DNA of 64,000 nucleotides from JADKBO01 sp965230345 (GTDB lineage: Bacteria > Bacteroidota > Bacteroidia > Chitinophagales > Saprospiraceae): NCBI GenBank assembly GCA_965230345.1, contig CBDDKR010000002.1, forward strand, positions 1,674,001 through 1,738,000, read 5' to 3'. The notes beneath the pieces are model-generated. The model made no database searches and was not told the origin of the DNA. It saw only the letters and a program-made list of their open reading frames with translations. The position numbers and the translations under genes were made by a program. This document shows, in pieces, positions 46,145-54,486 of this stretch (within the stretch, counting starts at the first letter, position 1; each line of letters starts with the position of its first letter).

Positions 46145-46753
46145 CTAGGAGGATTGATATGGAATACGAGAATTTATTGATTTTCCCAATGTGAACTCAT
46201 CCGCAAATTCTAATTCACCACCAAATGATACTCCTCGGGCGATGGTTGATATTTTGATGTCGGAAGTATCAATTTTCTTTGAAATATAATAAATGGTTGT
46301 ATCACCTTCGATTGTAGGGCTTAAGGCCATAATAATCTCTTCTATTTCTTCCTTTTGAATACGTTCGATCAAAGAATCAATGTTTAACTGATCAGGTCCA
46401 ATCCCATCGATGGGTGATATAACTCCTCCCAATATGTGATACCTTCCATTGAATTGAGATGTGTCTTCGATAGCCATTACATCTCTGATATTTTCAACCA
46501 CACATAGAATCCCATTTTTACGTGAAGAAGTATTGCAAATATGGCAGACTTCATCATCGGCAAGCATATGACAAATCTTGCACTGTTTGATGTCGTTTTT
46601 TAATTTGTGTAAGGCTTCTGAGATTTTCTCGGCTTTTTGATATTCATCTTGAATAAGGTGTAAGGCAAGTCGCAATGCAGACTTTTTACCAATTCCAGGT
46701 AAACTAGAAATGGCAGAAACAGCATCTTCTAAAACTCGTGAAGGAAATTTCAT
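46145..46753 (-). CDS. recR: recombination mediator protein RecR
   Basis: RecR, with RecO and RecF, loads RecA at gaps during recombinational repair. The 202-residue protein has the helix-hairpin-helix LPGIGKKSALRLALHL (residues 18-33), a four-cysteine zinc finger (CKICHMLADDEVCHIC, about 57-72), and the Toprim domain starting CVVENIRDVMAIE and containing LGGVISPIDGIGPDQL. The length is normal. It leads a tight unit with the glycosyltransferase gene (no spacer) and the amidohydrolase gene (4-base overlap), an odd functional mix. A -7 element lies upstream. Confidence 0.96.
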   Translation of the reverse strand: MKFPSRVLEDAVSAISSLPGIGKKSALRLALHLIQDEYQKAEKISEALHKLKNDIKQCKICHMLADDEVCHICNTSSRKNGILCVVENIRDVMAIEDTSQFNGRYHILGGVISPIDGIGPDQLNIDSLIERIQKEEIEEIIMALSPTIEGDTTIYYISKKIDTSDIKISTIARGVSFGGELEFADEFTLGKSINSRIPYQSS

Positions 46754-47119
46754 ATTTTAATATTATTGCAAAAGTACTCTTTCCTAATAGGAATTCTTGA
46801 ATATGATTATAACATATTATGTTAGCAGATAATCATTAAATCACTTTAGTGGTAAAGTTAACCATTTTTGTTATTCATTTTATGGTAACATGATATGGAA
46901 GTACAATACAGGTATTTGTTGAACGTCCTTGGTCTTCTAGAAGAAGTTATTTTGGGAATATGCGGTGAAATTATGTACGAATAATCTCATAACGTAAATT
47001 ATCATAATTGGCTCATGATAATATAAAGTGTTCTGGATTACTGATTTTATGCATGGATTAGATGGTATAAAACTTTTTTTGGTTTTTTTATTTCGCTCTC
47101 CAACGAATAATAACGAGTT
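46754..47119. other. 366-base divergent spacer between recR and uvrD/pcrA
   Basis: No established gene was recognised. It contains the recR -7 element and a 29-codon open frame at 46895-46984 (MEVQYRYLLNVLGLLEEVIL to the stop) without a clear promoter or terminator. The piece TTAAATCACTTTAG near 46836 weakly resembles an end of the fold-back repeat. The last 60 bases, with long T tracts, are likely the helicase promoter region. Confidence 0.45.
46769..46776 (-). promoter_or_regulatory. candidate -7 element for the recR unit
   Basis: On the minus strand the site reads TACTTTTG, an exact TAnnTTTG match, 16 bases upstream of the recR start, giving a very short leader. Confidence 0.45.
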
Positions 47120-47128
47120 TTGCGGACT

Positions 47129-49405
47129 ATGAGTAATGTTGGATTTTCGTATTTAGAAGAGTTAAATGAAGTACAGCGTCAGGCAGTAACTTCTATACAT
47201 GGACCAGTTATGGTAATTGCAGGTCCTGGGTCTGGAAAAACTAGAGTCTTGACCTATAGAATTGCGCATATGATAAATTCAGGTATTAATCCTGGACAAA
47301 TATTAGCGTTGACATTTACAAATAAAGCCGCCCGTGAAATGAAGGAGCGGATTGAGAAAGTGGCGGGTCATACTGCTAATCGAGTGTGGGCAGGGACATT
47401 TCACTCATTGTTTGCACGATTGCTAAGGAGAGAAGCCCATAAAATAGGTTACCCCAATGATTTTACCATATATGATACAGACGATACTAAGAATTTATTG
47501 AAGGAGATTATTTCTTCCATGAATCTGGACCCCAAGGTGTATAATCCAGGATTGGTAAGATCTCGAATATCTGCTGCAAAAAGTAATCTAATTACTCCTA
47601 AGGCCTACGCAGTTAATGAAGATTTGATGTCTTTAGATAGGATGAATCGACGACCACAAATTTTTGCGATTTATGAAAAGTACTCTTCAAGATGTATGCG
47701 TGCTGGAGCGATGGATTTTGATGATTTATTGTTGCAAATGTTTAGACTCTTGTACCAAAATCCTGAAAATGTTAGAGAGAAGTACCAAAGGCAGTTTAGG
47801 TATTTGATGGTAGATGAGTTTCAGGATACCAATTACCTTCAATATGAGATATTGAAGCTTTTAACCATGTATGATCAAAGCGATCATAATGTTTGTATTG
47901 TTGGTGATGATGCTCAAAGTATTTATTCGTTTAGAGGTGCGACCATCGAGAATATATTGCAATTCGAAAATGACTTTCCCGAGGTTAAAACATATAAGTT
48001 AGAGCAAAACTATAGATCTACCAATTTTATAGTTAATGCGGCTAATGAGGTCATTAACTATAATAAGAAACAAATTCAGAAAAAGATTTGGACCGAAAAG
48101 GGAGATGGGAAAAAAATAAAACTCATTAAGGCAATGACTGACACCGAAGAAGGCAAAAGGGTGTCGGATACGATTATTGAGCAGAAGAATAGATTTTCTT
48201 TAAAGAATAGTGAGATTGCCATATTATATCGAACGAATGGACAGTCGAGGATTTTTGAAGAAAGTTTAAGAAGATATAATATTCCTTATCGAGTTTATGG
48301 TGGTTTATCCTTTTATCAACGAAAAGAAGTAAAGGATTTACTTGCCTATCTAAGGATAACGGTAAACGACAAGGATGATGAGGCACTGAAAAGAATCATT
48401 AACTACCCTCGAAGAGGTATAGGGAAAACTACTATTGAACAATTGACTCGATTGGCCGATGAAAATAATTTAAGCCTTTGGGATGTTCTCACTAAAATCG
48501 AGTTTAATAATAGATCTAGAAAATCGTTAGGAGAATTTGTCGAGCTTATCAAGGATTTCAAGGAAAAGGCGCTGACATTAAATGCCTATGATATGGCTTC
48601 TCACATAGGATTGAAATCAGGTATTGTTACACTTTTGAAATCGGATAATAGCATCGAAGGGCAGGGACGTGTTGAAAATGTTAACTCGTTAATGGATGGT
48701 ATCAAAGAATTTGTAGAAGATGATGAAGTAGATATAGTTGAAGATGGTGTAGAAATGGATAAGTCTCTATCTACATTTTTGCAAACGATCTCTTTAATGA
48801 CGGACCAAGACAACGATGAAGAAGATACAGATAAGGTTACATTAATGTCTGTTCATAGTGCTAAAGGGTTGGAATTTAAATCAGTTTTTGTAGTTGGTGT
48901 CGAAGAGAATCTCTTCCCTTCGTATATGTCTCTTGCTACGCCAGATCAAATTGATGAAGAAAGAAGGCTGTTTTACGTGGCCATAACCAGGGCCGAAGAG
49001 CATTTAGTGCTTTCATTGGCAAATTCTAGATACCAATATGGTAGTATGAAGTTCAACGATCCAAGTCGGTTTCTAGAAGAAATTGGTGAGGAGAATATGG
49101 ATGCCTTATATGCTATAACAAGAGCAGAAAAATCCGGAGGCCTTGGACAACCGAAAAAGCTGCAAGGAAGTTTTAAACCTGTAGGATTAAAATCAAGTCA
49201 ACCTAAGTTAGACTTATCCAATTTTAAGGCTGATCCTTATGATCAGATTAAAGAGGGGCAAAAGGTATTGCATCAAAAATTTGGAGAAGGAGTAGTTAAG
49301 TCTATTGATGAAAGAGATGTAGCGACCATATATTTTGATCAATTATACGATAATAAGGAGAAGAGGATTATGTTGAAATATGCCAAACTGCAGATTTTAT
49401 CGTAG
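47129..49405 (+). CDS. ATP-dependent DNA helicase, UvrD/PcrA type
   Basis: A 758-residue superfamily 1A 3'-5' helicase acting in excision and mismatch repair and in clearing recombination intermediates. All motifs are visible: Q-motif LNEVQRQAV; motif I GPGSGKTRVLTYR; Ia LALTFTNKAAREMKER; II VDEFQDTN; III GDDAQSIYSFRGA; IV ILYRTNGQSR; V SVHSAKGLEFKSVFVVGVEENLFP; VI VAITRAEEHL. The C-terminus has the PcrA-like Tudor fold (GVVKSIDERDVATIYFD) that contacts RNA polymerase in PcrA. The ATG at 47129 is preferred over a TTG three codons upstream. It stands alone, divergent from recR. Confidence 0.95.
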   Translation: MSNVGFSYLEELNEVQRQAVTSIHGPVMVIAGPGSGKTRVLTYRIAHMINSGINPGQILALTFTNKAAREMKERIEKVAGHTANRVWAGTFHSLFARLLRREAHKIGYPNDFTIYDTDDTKNLLKEIISSMNLDPKVYNPGLVRSRISAAKSNLITPKAYAVNEDLMSLDRMNRRPQIFAIYEKYSSRCMRAGAMDFDDLLLQMFRLLYQNPENVREKYQRQFRYLMVDEFQDTNYLQYEILKLLTMYDQSDHNVCIVGDDAQSIYSFRGATIENILQFENDFPEVKTYKLEQNYRSTNFIVNAANEVINYNKKQIQKKIWTEKGDGKKIKLIKAMTDTEEGKRVSDTIIEQKNRFSLKNSEIAILYRTNGQSRIFEESLRRYNIPYRVYGGLSFYQRKEVKDLLAYLRITVNDKDDEALKRIINYPRRGIGKTTIEQLTRLADENNLSLWDVLTKIEFNNRSRKSLGEFVELIKDFKEKALTLNAYDMASHIGLKSGIVTLLKSDNSIEGQGRVENVNSLMDGIKEFVEDDEVDIVEDGVEMDKSLSTFLQTISLMTDQDNDEEDTDKVTLMSVHSAKGLEFKSVFVVGVEENLFPSYMSLATPDQIDEERRLFYVAITRAEEHLVLSLANSRYQYGSMKFNDPSRFLEEIGEENMDALYAITRAEKSGGLGQPKKLQGSFKPVGLKSSQPKLDLSNFKADPYDQIKEGQKVLHQKFGEGVVKSIDERDVATIYFDQLYDNKEKRIMLKYAKLQILS

Positions 49406-49585
49406 AGGGTTTAAGAAAGTTTGTAGATCATAGTCACATAAAATTGAGTTCTTCAGAGGAATCTCTTTCATAGCGCTTTGGAGCCAAGTTATGGTTTGAT
49501 TGAAAGCCGCATGACAAGAATCTGGAGATATGCAAAGCGGATAAGTAATGGTCTTTAGAATTACTTATTGAGAATATTTAAACTA

Positions 49586-49601
49586 TTTGTTGCAACAAAT
49601 G
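49586..49601. promoter_or_regulatory. 16-base palindrome overlapping the DsbA-like gene promoter
   Basis: ATTTGTTGCAACAAAT is a perfect palindrome 23 bases before the start codon. A TAATTTTG -7 match follows at 49605-49612, so the palindrome covers the -35 region and could be an operator. GTTGTGCAACAAAT at about 12267-12280, upstream of the small cysteine-rich lipoprotein, is similar. Confidence 0.5.
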
Positions 49602-49623
49602 TTTAATTTTGTTGTAAACTAAA

Positions 49624-50334
49624 ATGAATTTTATGTCTTGGAGATTGGTGATTTTAATTGGTGTTTTTTTTACTGCTTCGGGTATGTTATTCGGTCAAAA
49701 ATCAAGTGATATGAGGATTGTTTACATCGGTGATCCAATGTGTTCGTGGTGTTATGGTATTTCAAATAACTTAACTGAAGTGGTTAGTTACTTTGAAGAT
49801 AGAAATGTTGGTATAAAAGTAGTGACAGGTGGATTAAGACCTGGAGGAGGAGATGAGTGGAATGATGATTTTACAAACTTTTTAAAGCATCATTGGGAGG
49901 AGGTAAGTAAGAGATCAGGCATGCCATTTAAATATGATTTGCTAAATACTGAAGATTTTAATTACGATACGGGACCAGCTTGTAGAGCCGTAGTTGTTGC
50001 TAGATCTATCAAAGAAGATATTGCGCTGGACTTTTTCAAGCTTACACAAAAAAAGTTTTACTTCGAAAATAAAGATCCTAAGGACGTTGAGTTTTATCAA
50101 AGTATATGTGAAAATCTCGATATAGAATTCTCGGATTTTCAGACTAAATTCCAATCAGATGCTTTCCAACAGAAAACAGAGGAAGATTTCAACTATGCTC
50201 GAAAAATCGGGGTAAGATCTTTTCCAACAATTTTGTTTGAGAAAAACGGCCAATTATTCAATGTAGCTGCTGGTTACGCAGAATCTAATCAGATGATTAG
50301 GAAAATTCAGGAAATCATAGAGAGAGAAAACTAG
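49624..50334 (+). CDS. exported DsbA-family thioredoxin-fold protein (CSWC)
   Basis: A 236-residue protein with a signal peptide (LVILIGVFFTASGMLFG) and a DsbA/FrnE-like thioredoxin fold with the helical insertion at about residues 80-170. The active site is C40-S-W-C43 in IGDPMCSWCYGIS; the DPMCSWCYG form is typical of FrnE-type oxidoreductases, not classical DsbA (CPHC). The cis-proline is in VRSFPTILFE. The protein probably acts in the periplasm on disulfides. It converges on the EamA gene with only five bases between them. A perfect palindrome lies in its promoter region. Its substrate is unknown. Confidence 0.87.
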   Translation: MNFMSWRLVILIGVFFTASGMLFGQKSSDMRIVYIGDPMCSWCYGISNNLTEVVSYFEDRNVGIKVVTGGLRPGGGDEWNDDFTNFLKHHWEEVSKRSGMPFKYDLLNTEDFNYDTGPACRAVVVARSIKEDIALDFFKLTQKKFYFENKDPKDVEFYQSICENLDIEFSDFQTKFQSDAFQQKTEEDFNYARKIGVRSFPTILFEKNGQLFNVAAGYAESNQMIRKIQEIIEREN

Positions 50335-50339
50335 GTCTT

Positions 50340-51203
50340 TTATTTTTTACGGAGTATTTCCACGATTACAACTCCAATGATGATTGTGCCTCCTATGTAT
50401 ATTTTGAAAGAAGGTATTTCACCCAAGAAGAATGCTGCAAGGAAAATGGAAAATAGGGGTTGAAAGCTGGTTAGTATTGCTGCTTTAGCTGCTGAAAAAT
50501 ACTTAAAACTCTCGACTAAAAGTGCATGTCCTATGACGGTGGGTACTATGCCTAGGGCAAGAAGAGGTAGAAAACGATCAGATATTGTATGAAGTGATTC
50601 ACTAGGAGCAAGTGGTAAGAGCAAAATAGCTACAATAGTTACTTGAAAGTACATTTGTTGACTTCCAGAATATATTGATGTCAAGACTTTAGAATAAATA
50701 TTTCGAATGGCATACGCCAAGGCAGATATTAATCCAAATGCGACTCCTACAAAAGAAGCATCTCTTATTGAAAAATCATCTGTAATTATATATATCCCAA
50801 GAAGAACTAAGAATCCAAATAGCGCATGAATTCGATCAAATGTTGCCTTTGTGAAAATGGGCTCTAGAATAGCAGTGAAAAGCGGAAATGTGAAAATTGA
50901 TATTGCGGCTATAGCGACGGTGGAATAGTAAATAGAATAAAAAAAGGTAATCCAGTGAATGCCGAGAAATACACCTGATATTAAAACATCTATTTGAAAT
51001 AAAGACTTCCAATACGTTTTTTTATGTACTAGTATAAAGTAAGCAAAGAATACAAGAAAGGCAATAAAGCATCTTGCCCAAACCATGAAAGGAGGAAATA
51101 GAGATAAGTATTTCGCGAGTATACTGCTTGAAGATATGATTAATACCGCGGCATTAATGAGAATAATCTCTTGAACAGAATTGGAGGTTTTATTGGATGA
51201 CAA
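50340..51203 (-). CDS. EamA/DMT-family transporter
   Basis: A 287-residue polytopic membrane protein with about ten transmembrane helices in two five-helix EamA repeats (about residues 10-140 and 150-285). The halves show the family pattern, including FMVWARCFIAFLVFFAYF, the GVAFGLISALAYAIRNIY segment opening the second repeat, and ILTSFQPLFSIFLAAFFLGE near the end. These proteins export amino acids, nucleotides or other metabolites; the substrate is unknown. It overlaps nothing, ends five bases from the convergent DsbA-like gene, and has a -7 element 12 bases upstream. Confidence 0.92.
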   Translation of the reverse strand: MSSNKTSNSVQEIILINAAVLIISSSSILAKYLSLFPPFMVWARCFIAFLVFFAYFILVHKKTYWKSLFQIDVLISGVFLGIHWITFFYSIYYSTVAIAAISIFTFPLFTAILEPIFTKATFDRIHALFGFLVLLGIYIITDDFSIRDASFVGVAFGLISALAYAIRNIYSKVLTSIYSGSQQMYFQVTIVAILLLPLAPSESLHTISDRFLPLLALGIVPTVIGHALLVESFKYFSAAKAAILTSFQPLFSIFLAAFFLGEIPSFKIYIGGTIIIGVVIVEILRKK

Positions 51204-51214
51204 GCTTTTTTGTA

Positions 51215-51222
51215 CAAAAGTA
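51215..51222 (-). promoter_or_regulatory. candidate -7 element for the EamA gene
   Basis: On the minus strand the site reads TACTTTTG, a TAnnTTTG match, 12 bases before the start codon; the transcript would be nearly leaderless. Confidence 0.4.
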
Positions 51223-51326
51223 GCTATTCTATTTGTGAATTTTCATAAATCAATCATAGTATAGGTATAACATATGTTTTAAATGGCATTGTTTTTGAAT
51301 GTAATATGTATTATAAATAAATTTAA

Positions 51327-51334
51327 TATATTTG
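51327..51334 (+). promoter_or_regulatory. candidate -7 element for a small transcript
   Basis: TATATTTG matches TAnnTTTG exactly. No gene begins within 95 bases; the next features downstream are a 26-codon frame and a strong terminator. The predicted transcript is about 225 bases. Confidence 0.35.
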
Positions 51335-51431
51335 TGTTTTATTGCATGGCGGTCATTTTAGTGTTAAAGTATATTAAAGAGCTTGACATTGTAGTAAAAA
51401 TCCTATTAACTTGATTTAAATCTTTATTCCC

Positions 51432-51512
51432 ATGATTATCTTTTCAATAACATTGATGATCTGCGTTATATTTGGCGATAGATTATTAAAAGAAGTTTTA
51501 CCGAACAACTGA
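51432..51512 (+). CDS. possible 26-residue hydrophobic small protein
   Basis: An ATG-initiated frame (MIIFSITLMICVIFGDRLLK, then EVLPNN) with a hydrophobic N-terminal half long enough to insert in a membrane. It ends 22 bases before a perfect intrinsic terminator and starts about 100 bases after a -7 match. Nothing else in this stretch would need that terminator. No homologue is recognised, and so short a frame may be chance; a small non-coding RNA is the main alternative. Confidence 0.3.
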   Translation: MIIFSITLMICVIFGDRLLKEVLPNN

Positions 51513-51533
51513 TTTGTAAATTTTAAAAGAGAG

Positions 51534-51567
51534 AAAAAAGATTGTTTGCCCCCAAACAATCTTTTTT
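51534..51567. terminator. perfect bidirectional terminator in front of the AraC gene
   Basis: AAAAAAGATTGTTTG-CCCC-CAAACAATCTTTTTT is a perfect 15 base-pair inverted repeat with A and T runs. It lies 100 bases upstream of the AraC-type start and 22 bases after the small open frame. Confidence 0.88.
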
Positions 51568-51669
51568 CGTTTTTAAGCAGAATGAATGATGAATAAATCC
51601 ATGTATTACTGCAAAGTTGAATAGCTTTAATGCTATCATTATGTGTCCTCGAATCTAAACACTAAATCA

Positions 51670-52566
51670 ATGAAGGATCAGAAAGGATTGGTGTATACTC
51701 AAAGATTAGAAAATGTACTAAGGTATATTGAAACCCATTTGGATGAAAGATTAAATCTTAATGAATTATCAAAACGAGCATTCTATTCTCCATATCATTT
51801 TCATAGAATATTTAGACAGGTAGTTGGAGAAACATTGAACGATTATATCGTTAGAAGAAGGATAGAGAAGGCCGCTAGTATGTTATTACATTCTAGTACT
51901 TCCATTTCTGAAATTGCAAGAAACTATGGATTTAGTTCACTGGCTTCATTCAGTAAATCTTTTAAAAAGTTCTATGGATATAGTCCTAAAGAATTTAGAC
52001 TGTCAAATGACAAGAGATATAGCAAGATTGGACAATTTGAGCAATCATTGGACGATTATCTTCGTGTAATCAATACTGTTAAAAACTGGATTAAAATGAG
52101 TGGAATAATCGAACTTAAAAATTTACAGGAAATGCATTTAGGATACTTGTCTTGTAAAGGATTGAATAAGATTCCAGAAACATATAATCAACTCATGAAA
52201 TGGGCTAAGAAAAAAGACCTTATGTCAAATGATGAAAAAATGATTTCAATTTTTCACGACAGCCTCAAAATCACTTCACCTGAAATGGTTAGGGTTAATG
52301 CTTGTATTCTTCTAGACAAGAATTATACGCTAGAAGATGATCTCGTTAGCAAGCAAATTTTAAATCCTGGAACTTGTTTGGTGGGGAGGTTTGAAATAAG
52401 GATGGAGGAGTTTGAAAAATCATGGATTGGAATGTTCATAGAAATGAATGATAGAGGATTAGAAAGAAATGAAGTTCCCCCATTTGAAATATATCACAAT
52501 GATTTTAGATTGCACCCGGAAAATAAGTGTATTGTTGAATTGTGCATACCGGTATTAGAGAAGTGA
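51670..52566 (+). CDS. AraC-family regulator with GyrI-like effector domain
   Basis: A 298-residue transcription factor. The N-terminal 110 residues form the AraC double helix-turn-helix (LNLNELSKRAFYSPYHFHRI and SISEIARNYGFSSLASFSKS, ending YGYSPKEFR). The remainder is a GyrI-like/bacterial transcription activator effector-binding domain (about 150-298). This is the Rob/SoxS-like arrangement that senses small hydrophobic compounds. The ATG at 51670 (MKDQKG) suits the family; an in-frame GTG nine codons earlier is less likely. Copy B of the fold-back repeat begins on its final codons, overlapping the stop. The divergent EamA transporter is a natural candidate target, but this is inference. 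Confidence 0.9.
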   Translation: MKDQKGLVYTQRLENVLRYIETHLDERLNLNELSKRAFYSPYHFHRIFRQVVGETLNDYIVRRRIEKAASMLLHSSTSISEIARNYGFSSLASFSKSFKKFYGYSPKEFRLSNDKRYSKIGQFEQSLDDYLRVINTVKNWIKMSGIIELKNLQEMHLGYLSCKGLNKIPETYNQLMKWAKKKDLMSNDEKMISIFHDSLKITSPEMVRVNACILLDKNYTLEDDLVSKQILNPGTCLVGRFEIRMEEFEKSWIGMFIEMNDRGLERNEVPPFEIYHNDFRLHPENKCIVELCIPVLEK

Positions 52567-52727
52567 TTTAAAAACTGTGTTCAATAGAGGAATTAACTGC
52601 TTGGAAGTCAGATTAATCCTAAAATTCTTTTGGCATAGCCAAAACTATGGAATTTAATTTTTGGGCAGAGATTGGATTTCAATGAGTTTATTCTAGCATT
52701 AGGGTTTAGTTTTTAAATCACTTCCGA
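52560..52727 (-). repeat. fold-back repeat copy B (MITE-like), partner of 16202-16367
   Basis: A 168-base element with perfect 17-base inverted ends, GAAGTGATTTAAAAACT at the left and AGTTTTTAAATCACTTC at the right. It matches the spacer sequence at 16202-16367 in reverse orientation, at roughly 90% identity by hand alignment. A central CATAG/CTATG hairpin sits inside a longer imperfect AAATTC/GAATTT stem, so the whole element can fold on itself. The left end overlaps the stop codon of the AraC gene, and the right end lies 43 bases before the rnpB promoter. Confidence 0.8.
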
Positions 52728-52770
52728 AATGAAATCTTAAAGATTATAGCAGGTCAAATATTATTTATTA

Positions 52771-52778
52771 TAAATTTG
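52771..52778 (+). promoter_or_regulatory. rnpB promoter -7 element
   Basis: TAAATTTG matches TAnnTTTG and ends just before the mature RNase P RNA 5' stem, as expected for a directly transcribed structural RNA. Confidence 0.6.
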
Positions 52779-52780
52779 CA

Positions 52781-53139
52781 CGCTCGTATTGGCTCATCGC
52801 TCCTTGATTGCGAGGAGAGGAAAGTCCGGACAACGTAGAATACCGTACCGCCGAAAGGTTGGGATTGATATTTGAAGAAGTATCAAGACAGAAAGTGTCA
52901 CAGAAAGCTAAACCGCTTCTGAAAGGAAGTAAGGGTGAAAATGTGAGGTAAGAGCTCACAATTGATGTTGGTAACAATATTGATGGATAAACCTTGCGGG
53001 TTGAAATGTCATGTATACTTGGGTTCGTTAGAAAAGAGTTATTCGCTCAATAATGGAAATTGCCCAAGGGGGTAGGCAGAACAGATAAATGATGGGCACC
53101 CATTTTATGGGTACAGAATCTGGCTTATAGATACGAGTA
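52781..53139 (+). ncRNA. rnpB: RNase P RNA, bacterial type A
   Basis: The catalytic RNA that removes 5' leaders from pre-tRNAs. Both strands of the universal P4 helix are present: GAGGAAAGTCCGGACA near 52813-52828 and ACAGAATCTGGCTTAT near 53113-53128. The terminal P1 stem pairs CTCGTAT (52783-52789) with ATACGAG (53131-53137). About 359 bases fits bacterial RNase P RNA. The conserved AACCTTGCGGG and GCCCAAGGGGGTAGGCAGAACAG-type segments lie at the expected internal places. A -7 element directly upstream and a strong terminator directly downstream bound it. Confidence 0.95.
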
Positions 53140-53144
53140 TTATT

Positions 53145-53179
53145 AAAAAAGGGTGTTCGAATTTCGAACACCCTTTTTT
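53145..53179. terminator. bidirectional terminator between rnpB and porV
   Basis: GGGTGTTCGA-ATT-TCGAACACCC with A6 before and T6 after forms a perfect ten base-pair hairpin. It serves rnpB on the plus strand and porV, whose stop lies 27 bases away, on the minus strand. Confidence 0.9.
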
Positions 53180-53205
53180 AATATGGTTAAAATGTAACCT
53201 TACAT

Positions 53206-54444
53206 TTATTCATCTAATTTTTGTAAGTTGTTAAGATCAAACATTAATCCAAATCTAAGTGTATTGTCTAACGGTGATCTTACGGCTGAAGTCGGTACTA
53301 GGTAAGAAATATCTATTCCAAAAATATTGTATTTCAATCCCAATCCAACAGTCATGTATTGTCTTGCTCCCTTAAGTGGGTGCTCATAATAGTATCCCAT
53401 TCTGAAAGCAAATTGTTTGTCATACCAATATTCCATTCCAGCAGAAAAGTTGAATTCTTGAAATTCTTCTTTTGCTCCACCTTGAGCATCAGAAAATGAA
53501 CCAACAATCCCTTCAAATAATGATTTCTGTCTGTAGTCTGCGATACCGTCACCATCTTCATCCCACTCAGGACATTGGATTGTTCTTTCCGGATCTTCTG
53601 GATCAATACATGTTTTAGAAACAGGTGTTGGAATCAACAATTTGTTGATATCCAATGCTACGGTAAGTGTATTGTACGAATCAAAATCAATAGTTAAAGA
53701 TGATCCAATACCTAAATTACTTGGTAAAAAATCCTTAATAATATTATTGGTGTAAGAAACCTTAGCACCTACGTTACTCACACTTGCTCCTAGCCCCAAT
53801 TGTGCTTTATATCCAGACACTTTTACTTTTTTCTTATAGGCCAACCCAACATCTGCTGCAAAAGAAGAAGCACTGTTGATTTCGATACCATTTACTATTT
53901 GCCCAGAAGCAAGATTAGAATAAATATATTTTCCAGTTAGAGACATGGCAAAGTTATCTCCTAATTTTCGGCTATACGCTGCGGCAAATTCAAATTCTCT
54001 TGGTTTACCTACACCAGTTTCGTTTCCGTCAACATCAGTGAAATTAAGTTCACCTAAAGAAAACCATCTCAAAGCGAAACCTAAAGCTTGCTTGTCATCG
54101 ATTTTTTTAGATCCTGAAGCATATGCTAGAAAGATATCATTAAGCTGAAGATCTCTCAACCATGGAGTATAAGTAACTGCAGCACTAGCATCCTCTTCCA
54201 TGAATACCAAATTTGCGGCATTATAGTGCATTGAGTTTGCATCAGGAGTAAGAGCAATTCCTACATCGCCCATCGCACCACCTCGGGCATCAGGAGCAAT
54301 ACGTAAGAACGGCATTGCTGACAAAACTGTATTTGAAACACATTCTCCATTCGAATCAACAATACAACCTTTATTAGGATCAAATTGTGCATTTGCGCTA
54401 AAGGTGAAATATATCAGTCCTATAAGGACACTTAGTTTTTTCAT
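53206..54444 (-). CDS. porV: type IX secretion outer-membrane shuttle protein PorV
   Basis: PorV (also called LptO) is a FadL-like outer-membrane barrel. It carries T9SS cargo from the translocon to the PorU sortase complex. The 412-residue protein has a signal peptide (LIGLIYFTFSANA) and the very conserved family start PFLRIAPDARGGAMGDVGIAL, then NSMHYNAANLVF. The barrel ends GLMFDLNNLQKLDE. The segment DEDGDGIADYRQKS, a loop insertion, is a lineage feature. It lies 42 bases downstream of porU with its own -7 element in the gap, and PorU and PorV are known to work together at the cell surface. Confidence 0.94.
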   Translation of the reverse strand: MKKLSVLIGLIYFTFSANAQFDPNKGCIVDSNGECVSNTVLSAMPFLRIAPDARGGAMGDVGIALTPDANSMHYNAANLVFMEEDASAAVTYTPWLRDLQLNDIFLAYASGSKKIDDKQALGFALRWFSLGELNFTDVDGNETGVGKPREFEFAAAYSRKLGDNFAMSLTGKYIYSNLASGQIVNGIEINSASSFAADVGLAYKKKVKVSGYKAQLGLGASVSNVGAKVSYTNNIIKDFLPSNLGIGSSLTIDFDSYNTLTVALDINKLLIPTPVSKTCIDPEDPERTIQCPEWDEDGDGIADYRQKSLFEGIVGSFSDAQGGAKEEFQEFNFSAGMEYWYDKQFAFRMGYYYEHPLKGARQYMTVGLGLKYNIFGIDISYLVPTSAVRSPLDNTLRFGLMFDLNNLQKLDE

Positions 54445-54468
54445 TTAACTAAAACTTTAATTTTTTTG

Positions 54469-54476
54469 CAAAAATA
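54469..54476 (-). promoter_or_regulatory. candidate -7 element for porV
   Basis: On the minus strand the site reads TATTTTTG, a TAnnTTTG match, inside the 42-base gap after porU. porV may be transcribed independently as well as from porU. Confidence 0.4.
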
Positions 54477-54486
54477 TGATTTAGCA

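Larger units (their letters stand above)
51204..51669. other. 466-base divergent spacer with a possible small transcription unit
   Basis: The spacer between the EamA and AraC genes contains a plus-strand -7 match (51327-51334), a 26-codon open frame (51432-51512), a perfect terminator (51534-51567), and finally the AraC leader. The terminator has no known gene in front of it. The frame of the AraC gene also stays open from a GTG at 51643. Confidence 0.5.

Noticed and set aside
46834..46848. TTAAATCACTTTAG in the recR/helicase spacer, another end-like fragment
   Set aside because: The match is shorter than at 33241 and has no accompanying interior or opposite end.
46895..46984. 29-codon open frame in the recR/helicase spacer
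   Set aside because: It has no clear promoter, no terminator and no recognised homologue; frames this short arise by chance.
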